NCBI GenBank assembly: GCA_902486425.1 | Contig: CABTOK010000004.1 | Span: 105,675 to 169,674 of the forward strand | DNA from: UBA11475 sp902486425 | GTDB taxonomy: Bacteria > Bacillota > Clostridia > Christensenellales > Borkfalkiaceae | Length of the DNA: 64,000 bases | Reading direction: 5' to 3' | Part shown: piece by piece, positions 59,267 to 64,000 of the stretch | How positions within the stretch are numbered: position 1 is the first letter of the stretch | How the letters are laid out: every line of letters starts with the position of its first letter | Translations under genes and position numbers: made by a program | The notes under the pieces: generated by a model | What the model was told of the DNA's origin: nothing | Database searches by the model: none | The model's input: only the letters and a program-made list of their open reading frames with translations

Positions 59267-60205
59267 ATGAAAGGACTCGAACTTGCGGAAAGCTATTATA
59301 ACGAATTCGGCAAAAACATGCTCGAAGAATTCCCGGGTATAAAGGATAAACTCGCCGTCGGACTTATCGGCAGCGGTTCGGAATGTTTCGGATTCGACGA
59401 CGATATTTCGACCGACCACGATTTCGAAGCGGGATTTATGATTTTTCTGCCCGGCGAAGACGTAGTTTCCCGAAGAGACGCGTTTCTGCTTGAAAGAGCG
59501 TATTACAAACTCCCCAAAGAATATATGGGATTTACAAGGGGGTTTTTATCTCCCGTCGGCGGCAACCGGAAGGGCGTTATAAGTACGGCTGAGTTTTTTA
59601 CCGAAAAGACAGGCAGTCCGGACGGCAATCTTACGGCAAGAGAGTGGCTGTCTTTGCCCGAAAATTATCTTGCGGAAGCAACGAACGGCAAAATTTTTTG
59701 CGATAATTACGGCGAAGTTTCGGCTATACGCAAACGCCTTGCATATTATCCCGAAGACGTAAGACTCAAAAAGCTTGCGGGGAATATAATCACGGCGGCT
59801 CAGTCGGGGCAGTACAATTATCACAGATGCTATAAACACGGCGAACAATCCGCCGCCCAGCTCGCGGTGTTCGAATTCGTTAAGTCCGCCGCGGCGATTA
59901 AGTTTTTGCTTGAAAAACGCTATATGCCGTTTTACAAATGGAGTTTTAAAGCGTTAAGAACTCTTCCGGACGGCGAAGATCTTGAAAAAAGCCTTGATTT
60001 TTTAACGACCACTCCGAACGACGAAACATTTTATAAAAAGAAGTCCGAAGTCATAGAGAATATTTCGGCAAAATTCATTGAAGAAATAAAAAAGCAGAAT
60101 TTAAGCGACTCTTTATCCGAAAATCTCGAAGAACACGCCTATAAGGTGAACGGAAAAATTTCCGACGGCAATATAAGGAATATGAATATTTTCGCCGGAG
60201 TCTGA
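59267..60205 (+). CDS. DUF4037 protein with nucleotidyltransferase-like N-terminus
   Basis: 312 residues. The N-terminal GLIGSGSECFGFDDDISTDHDF (about 33-54) resembles the GS(x)nD(x)D motif of the nucleotidyltransferase superfamily. The rest is helical, with YYKLPKEYMGF and QYNYHRCYKHGE segments typical of DUF4037. Reaction and substrate are unknown. It is paired with the TPR gene. Confidence 0.8.
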   Translation: MKGLELAESYYNEFGKNMLEEFPGIKDKLAVGLIGSGSECFGFDDDISTDHDFEAGFMIFLPGEDVVSRRDAFLLERAYYKLPKEYMGFTRGFLSPVGGNRKGVISTAEFFTEKTGSPDGNLTAREWLSLPENYLAEATNGKIFCDNYGEVSAIRKRLAYYPEDVRLKKLAGNIITAAQSGQYNYHRCYKHGEQSAAQLAVFEFVKSAAAIKFLLEKRYMPFYKWSFKALRTLPDGEDLEKSLDFLTTTPNDETFYKKKSEVIENISAKFIEEIKKQNLSDSLSENLEEHAYKVNGKISDGNIRNMNIFAGV

Positions 60206-60272
60206 AGTTTTAGGTTTGATTCAAATAAAACAAGGGCGAAAAATAAACATAGTAATTTTTGACAGTATAACC

Positions 60273-60303
60273 TTAACAATTAGCCGTAAAAAAGGAATAT
60301 AAT
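60273..60303 (+). promoter_or_regulatory. Possible promoter of nagB
   Basis: TATAAT at 60298-60303 with TTAACA 19 bases upstream; a TTGACA also lies farther up at 60259. Spacing is not ideal. Confidence 0.4.
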
Positions 60304-60356
60304 AGAAACGTAAAAATAAATAATTCCGTAAAAACCTTACGGAACCGGAGGCATAT

Positions 60357-61082
60357 ATGAAAGTAATCGTTACCAAAAATTATGACGAAATGTCCGAAAA
60401 GGCATTCAAAATCGTAAAAGAAGTAGTAGTTAATAATAAAAACGCAGTTCTCGGACTCGCTACCGGCAGCACCCCCCTGGGGCTTTACGCCGAAATGATA
60501 AAAGACCATAAAGAAAACGGAACTTCTTATAAGGACGTAAAAACTCTCAATCTCGATGAATATGCGGGACTTGACGTTACGAGCGATCAGTCGTACGTTT
60601 ACTTTATGAGAGAGAACTTATTCAAACATATAGACATCGACCTTAACAACACTCATATCGAAAACGGCAAGGCTGTTAATAGGGAACTCGAATGCGAGAA
60701 CTATAATAAACTTATCGAAGAATTGCCGAGAGATCTTCAGATTCTGGGCATAGGCAGCAACGGACACATAGCATTCAACGAACCCGGCACCGCTTTTGAC
60801 AGCGAAACGCATATAGTTGATCTTACCGAAAGCACCATAAAGGACAATTCGAGATTGTTCGAAAGGATAGAGGACGTACCCCGTCAGGCTTTTACGATGG
60901 GACTTAAAAACATTATGCATGCGAAGAAAATAGTCGTTCTGGCGAGCGGCGAGAATAAGGCGAAGGCGGTTTACGGCATGCTTAAAGGACCCGTTACCGA
61001 AACTATCCCCGCGAGCGTATTGCAGCTTCATCCCGACTGCACTCTTATTGTAGACGAAGCGGCGTACTCTTTAATGAAATAA
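60357..61082 (+). CDS. nagB: Glucosamine-6-phosphate deaminase
   Basis: Converts glucosamine-6-phosphate to fructose-6-phosphate and ammonia, feeding amino sugars into glycolysis. 241 residues: ATGSTPLGLY (phosphate loop), NLDEYAGL with catalytic Asp/Glu, GIGSNGHIAFNEPGTAFDS, and GENKAKAV. CGGAGG lies 7 bases before the ATG. Monocistronic with a terminator downstream. Confidence 0.96.
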   Translation: MKVIVTKNYDEMSEKAFKIVKEVVVNNKNAVLGLATGSTPLGLYAEMIKDHKENGTSYKDVKTLNLDEYAGLDVTSDQSYVYFMRENLFKHIDIDLNNTHIENGKAVNRELECENYNKLIEELPRDLQILGIGSNGHIAFNEPGTAFDSETHIVDLTESTIKDNSRLFERIEDVPRQAFTMGLKNIMHAKKIVVLASGENKAKAVYGMLKGPVTETIPASVLQLHPDCTLIVDEAAYSLMK

Positions 61083-61092
61083 AATTATATTT

Positions 61093-61117
61093 GGCGTGAT
61101 TTCGGCGGTACAGGGTA
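61093..61117 (-). repeat. Dispersed intergenic motif, copy 6 (diverged)
   Basis: Minus orientation: TACCCTGTACCGCCGAAA, 3 bases, CGCC, with one inserted base. Eleven bases after the nagB stop. Confidence 0.45.
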
Positions 61118-61147
61118 TGTAAAAGACAACTATCGGTTTGCAAAAAT

Positions 61148-61187
61148 AAAAAGCATCTTCGGAAAGTTCCGGAGATGCTTTTTTTTG
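61148..61187. terminator. Bidirectional terminator between nagB and tRNA-Arg
   Basis: Stem AAGCATCTTCGGAA with TTCCGGAGATGCTT; a T run on the plus strand, and T-rich on the minus strand after the tRNA. Confidence 0.85.
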
Positions 61188-61262
61188 GTACGCCCGACGG
61201 GGTTTGAACCCACAACCGTCAGAATCGGAATCTGAAACTCTATCCAATTGAGCTACGGGCGT
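61186..61262 (-). tRNA. tRNA-Arg (anticodon CCG)
   Basis: 77 bases including an encoded CCA. Acceptor ACGCCCG / CGGGCGT, D arm GCTC / GAGT, anticodon arm TCAGA-TTCCGAT-TCTGA with CCG at 34-36, T loop TTCAAAC. Reads CGG codons. All helices are intact. Confidence 0.95.
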
Positions 61263-61291
61263 ATGCTATCATATGGCGTATGCTATCATAT
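61259..61291. repeat. 16-bp tandem duplication at the tRNA 5' edge
   Basis: GCGTATGCTATCATAT occurs at 61259-61274 and again at 61276-61291. The first copy includes the first four bases of the tRNA. On the minus strand each copy has a TATGAT -10-like box. Confidence 0.75.
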
Positions 61292-61391
61292 TTAGTATTT
61301 TATTATAGTATATTCGATATTTATTTTACTGTATATTATTATATACTATATAATAAATAAATAATATTATATAAAATTCTGATTATATAAG

Positions 61392-61445
61392 AACCGACGC
61401 TACTAAACTTTGCGAAAAGCAAAAACGTTTTGTCGGTTTTTATTA
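61392..61445 (+). other. Orphan terminator-like structure
   Basis: AACCGAC (61392-61398) pairs with GTCGGTT (61432-61438), followed by T residues; an inner TTTGC/GCAAA hairpin lies in the loop. No gene on either strand ends here. It could end an unrecognised small RNA from the AT-rich 61300-61390 region. Confidence 0.4.
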
Positions 61446-61626
61446 TAGCACGCTTTCGGCTATAATTCAATAAAAAATTCAGCAAAAATGTCGCAAAATA
61501 GTCCGCTCGGGTTTTGTGTATCAAATTTGCAAAAGGCTTTTTGTATAATTGCAAAAACGGTTTTATTGTGTTAAACTGTGTATTGAACCCGAAAAAGAGG
61601 ATTCGGCGAAAAATCGGAGGCGAAAC

Positions 61627-62721
61627 ATGGCAAAAAAAGTTGTTGTCGGAATGAGCGGCGGAGTGGATAGCTCGGTAGCCGCGCTTCTTCTCAAAAAGCA
61701 GGGGTACGACGTCGTCGGACTTTTTATGAATAACTGGGAAGAAACGGACGAAAACGGACGCTGTACCGCCGAAGACGATTACGCCGACGTCAGAAGAGTT
61801 TCGAACCTTCTCGACATTCCTTATTTTACCGTTAATTTCGCAAAAGAATACGAACAGCGGGTGTTTTCGTACTTTCTGGAAGAGTACAACGCCGGCAGAA
61901 CGCCCAACCCGGACGTTTTGTGCAACAGAGAGATCAAGTTCAAAGATTTCAAGGACTACGCTTATTCGCTCGGCGCGGACTATATCGCCACCGGGCATTA
62001 TTGCGGAATCCGCCACGAGGACGGCGTTCACTATCTTTTGAAGGCGAAAGATCAGAATAAAGATCAGACGTACTTTTTAAATCAGCTTTCGCAAAAACAG
62101 CTTGAAAACGTTTTGTTTCCGCTCGCCGATCTCGACAAGTCCGAAGTCCGTCGTATAGCGGAAGAGAACGGGCTCGCCACCGCGAAGAAAAAAGATTCCA
62201 CGGGGATCTGTTTTATCGGGGAAAGAAATTTCCGCAACTTTTTGCAGACGTACATCCCGAACAAAAAAGGATTGATAATGACCACCGACGGAAAAATCAT
62301 CGGCGAACACATAGGACTTATGTACTATACGATCGGTCAGAGGAAGGGACTCGGCATCGGCGGACAGAAGAACGACGACGGCGGAAGATTTTTCGTTATC
62401 GAAAAGGATCTTAAAAACAATATCCTTTACGTCGCGCACGGCTCGGAAGACAGACTTTACTCCGACGGGCTTATCATGAAGTCCTGTAACTGGATACCTT
62501 CCAAGCCTTCTTCGGACGAATTTGAGTGTACGGCAAAGTTCCGCTACCGTCAGCCAGAACAGAAAGTCAAGGTCAGAATTTTACCGGATCGTATCGAAGT
62601 GGAATTTTTCGAAAAACAACGAGCCATTACCGAAGGGCAGTACGCGGTATTCTACGACGGTGAAAAGTGCATCGGCGGCGGCGTTATCGAAAAGGCTGTT
62701 TTCGGCAACTTTGAAAAATAA
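61627..62721 (+). CDS. mnmA: tRNA-specific 2-thiouridylase MnmA
   Basis: Makes 2-thiouridine at position 34 of tRNA-Lys, -Glu and -Gln. 364 residues: PP-loop GMSGGVDSS (9-17), FMNNWEE, NPDVLCNREIKF with catalytic Cys, DSTGICFIGERNF with the second Cys, and TIGQRKGLGIGG. I chose ATG 61627 because GGAGG lies 5 bases upstream; an in-frame ATG 26 codons earlier lacks a site. Confidence 0.95.
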   Translation: MAKKVVVGMSGGVDSSVAALLLKKQGYDVVGLFMNNWEETDENGRCTAEDDYADVRRVSNLLDIPYFTVNFAKEYEQRVFSYFLEEYNAGRTPNPDVLCNREIKFKDFKDYAYSLGADYIATGHYCGIRHEDGVHYLLKAKDQNKDQTYFLNQLSQKQLENVLFPLADLDKSEVRRIAEENGLATAKKKDSTGICFIGERNFRNFLQTYIPNKKGLIMTTDGKIIGEHIGLMYYTIGQRKGLGIGGQKNDDGGRFFVIEKDLKNNILYVAHGSEDRLYSDGLIMKSCNWIPSKPSSDEFECTAKFRYRQPEQKVKVRILPDRIEVEFFEKQRAITEGQYAVFYDGEKCIGGGVIEKAVFGNFEK

Positions 62722-62760
62722 TCCGAAACAAGAACGGAATGCAATTATTTTTTTATAAAC

Positions 62761-62789
62761 AAAAAGAGCGACAGTCTGTTGCTCTTTTA
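62761..62789 (+). terminator. Terminator of mnmA
   Basis: Stem AAAAAGAGCGACAG with CTGTTGCTCTTTT (one wobble) around a short loop. Confidence 0.8.
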
Positions 62790-63113
62790 TATTGCAGTTT
62801 TTTATTTCGTCGTAAAACTCTGTTATACTTCGTTCAATTTAAATACTCGGATAATAAATATAATAAACTATGATAATAATAAAAATCGGAACAAGAATAA
62901 AGGCTGGTTATCTTAAAAGTTTTTAAGGGCTTGCTGACTGTCCGACATAAAATCCGAACGTCTATGAAGCTATTGTCTTTGCAAAAACAAAAAACCGAAA
63001 TTTAAGGTTTTAAAACGAATTGTGTGTTTTTCACGCGAAAAGCACTATATTTTGTAGTATTTTGACCTTTTAAAAGTTTTTAAAAAAAAGTTTAAAAACA
63101 TTCGAAAAAACGT
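62790..63113. other. Intergenic stretch upstream of the rRNA operon
   Basis: About 320 bases, AT-rich, with A- and T-tracts near 63060-63115 that could act as an UP element for the first rRNA promoter. No gene seen. Confidence 0.4.
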
Positions 63114-63142
63114 TTGACTTATAAATTTATATATGGTATCAT
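63114..63142 (+). promoter_or_regulatory. rRNA operon promoter P1
   Basis: TTGACT, 17-base spacer, TATCAT, preceded by A/T tracts. Confidence 0.8.
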
Positions 63143-63270
63143 AATGCAGCCTTGAGAGAGGAAACGGGTTAATAAGCAAATCGCTTGATAAATACTTAAT
63201 GTTCCTAATTCTCGAATCGCAGGTTTATCTGATAACGATAAAAAAATCTTAAAAAACTTTTGAAAAACAG

Positions 63271-63299
63271 TTGACTTTAAGATTCGGATATGTTAATAT
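63271..63299 (+). promoter_or_regulatory. rRNA operon promoter P2
   Basis: TTGACT, 17-base spacer, TAATAT. A perfect inverted repeat, AAGTCAAT / ATTGACTT (63323-63342), follows in the leader. Confidence 0.75.
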
Positions 63300-63521
63300 A
63301 GATAAGCTGTCGCGAAGATGGCAAGTCAATCGCTATTGACTTTATCGCAGATTAAAAACTGAATAGATGGAAATAAGACAAATTGTTTTTTTGCAAAAAG
63401 TTTCTGTCAAATTTTATTTGAGTATATATGTACTTAAAACAAAACAGTCATAAATGACAAAGCGCTATAATAGCGAAAATCGTTAGAGCAGTTGAATCGT
63501 AAGATTCGGCTTTAAATAATT

Positions 63522-64000
63522 AAACTCAAGAGTTTGATTCTGGCTCAGGACGAACGCTGGCGGTGTGCTTAATACATGCAAGTCGAGCGGAGTTAAGAAG
63601 CTTGCTTTTTAACTTAGCGGCGGACGGGTGAGTAACGCGTGAGCAACCTGCCTATATCTGGGGAATAACACAGTGAAAATTGTGCTAATACCGCATGTGA
63701 CCACAGTGGGGCATCCCACAGGGGTAAAAGATTTATCGGATATAGATGGGCTCGCGTTCCATTAGATAGTTGGTAGTGTAACGGACTACCAAGTCGACGA
63801 TGGATAGCCGACCTGAGAGGGTGATCGGCCACATTGGAACTGAGAAACGGTCCAGACTCCTACGGGAGGCAGCAGTAGGGAATATTGGGCAATGGAGGCA
63901 ACTCTGACCCAGCAACACCGCGTGAATGATGAAGGTTTTCGGATTGTAAAGTTCTGTGATGGGGGACGAACAAATGACGGTACCCCAATAGCAAGCCACG
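63522..64000 (+). rRNA. 16S rRNA, 5' part (3' end outside window)
   Basis: The universal 27F site AGAGTTTGATTCTGGCTCAG starts at 63529, followed by GACGAACGCTGGCGG and GTGAGTAACGCGTGAG, CTGAGAGGGTGATCGGCC, and ACTCCTACGGGAGGCAGCAG. The sequence looks clostridial. The boundary at 63522 is estimated. Confidence 0.97.

Noticed and set aside
63336..63364. A third TTGACT near 63336 as an rRNA promoter
   Set aside because: No -10 at acceptable spacing; it is the right arm of an inverted repeat.
1..64000. CRISPR array
   Set aside because: No regularly spaced repeat-spacer arrays were seen; the six dispersed motif copies are far apart.
1..64000. Insertion sequences, transposases or prophage
   Set aside because: No transposase, integrase or phage structural gene is recognisable; the island at 43.8-46.7 kb has repeats but no mobility gene.

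Overview
The window reads as a chromosomal segment of a low-to-mid GC, anaerobic, spore-forming member of the Clostridia. Anaerobiosis is shown by pyruvate:ferredoxin oxidoreductase, a 2x[4Fe-4S] ferredoxin and an oxygen-sensitive class III ribonucleotide reductase (nrdD/nrdG). Endospore formation is shown by spo0A, spoIIR, sleB, ypeB, sipL and coat-type genes. The 16S rRNA fragment at the right edge fits a clostridial lineage; a Christensenellales-like gut bacterium is my guess, not something I can prove here.

Layout. 1-5.1 kb: 3' end of serS, a DEAD-box helicase, a MATE transporter and an unknown internally duplicated protein. 5.3-10 kb (minus): nifJ and a GH43 enzyme. 10.3-14.7 kb: the conserved ecfA1-ecfA2-ecfT-truA-rplM-rpsI block. 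15-21.2 kb: membrane and lipoprotein genes, two coat-like proteins, and queT behind a preQ1 riboswitch. 21.3-28 kb (minus): a trigger-factor-like chaperone, ispE, sipL, veg, zinc-ribbon proteins and spo0A. 28.3-31.6 kb: spoIIR, sleB, ypeB. 31.7-43.8 kb: rplI, a DUF1540 protein, greA-lysS, tmk-holB-ricT, a ferredoxin, trmN6-rsmI, and a cation exchanger behind a yybP-ykoY riboswitch. 43.8-46.7 kb: an AT-rich accessory island with a flavoprotein, a DUF6883/DUF4926 toxin-immunity-like pair flanked by direct repeats, a small gene with an apparent -1 frameshift, and a decayed copy of that gene's start. 46.8-64 kb: M18 aminopeptidase and dut, MFS and TetR genes, a YitT protein, a MORN-repeat protein, trxB-nrdD-nrdG with paired NrdR boxes, a TPR/DUF4037 pair, nagB, tRNA-Arg(CCG), mnmA, and an rRNA operon start with tandem promoters.

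How genes work together. EcfA1/A2/T form a shared energizing module; QueT, encoded 9 kb away, is a substrate-binding S component that would dock onto it, and its preQ1 riboswitch ties uptake to queuosine precursor supply. NrdG activates NrdD; NrdD carries a fused thioredoxin-like domain and lies directly upstream of a thioredoxin reductase gene, suggesting a dedicated reducing chain. The sporulation genes lie in two blocks, with candidate sigma-E (sipL) and sigma-F (spoIIR) promoters.

Most notable oddities: Spo0A has Glu where the phosphoacceptor Asp should be; a 24-bp motif recurs six times between genes; the trigger-factor-like protein lacks its ribosome-docking domain; two genes appear to have leaderless transcripts; and the toxin-like island shows repeat-flanked cassette structure.
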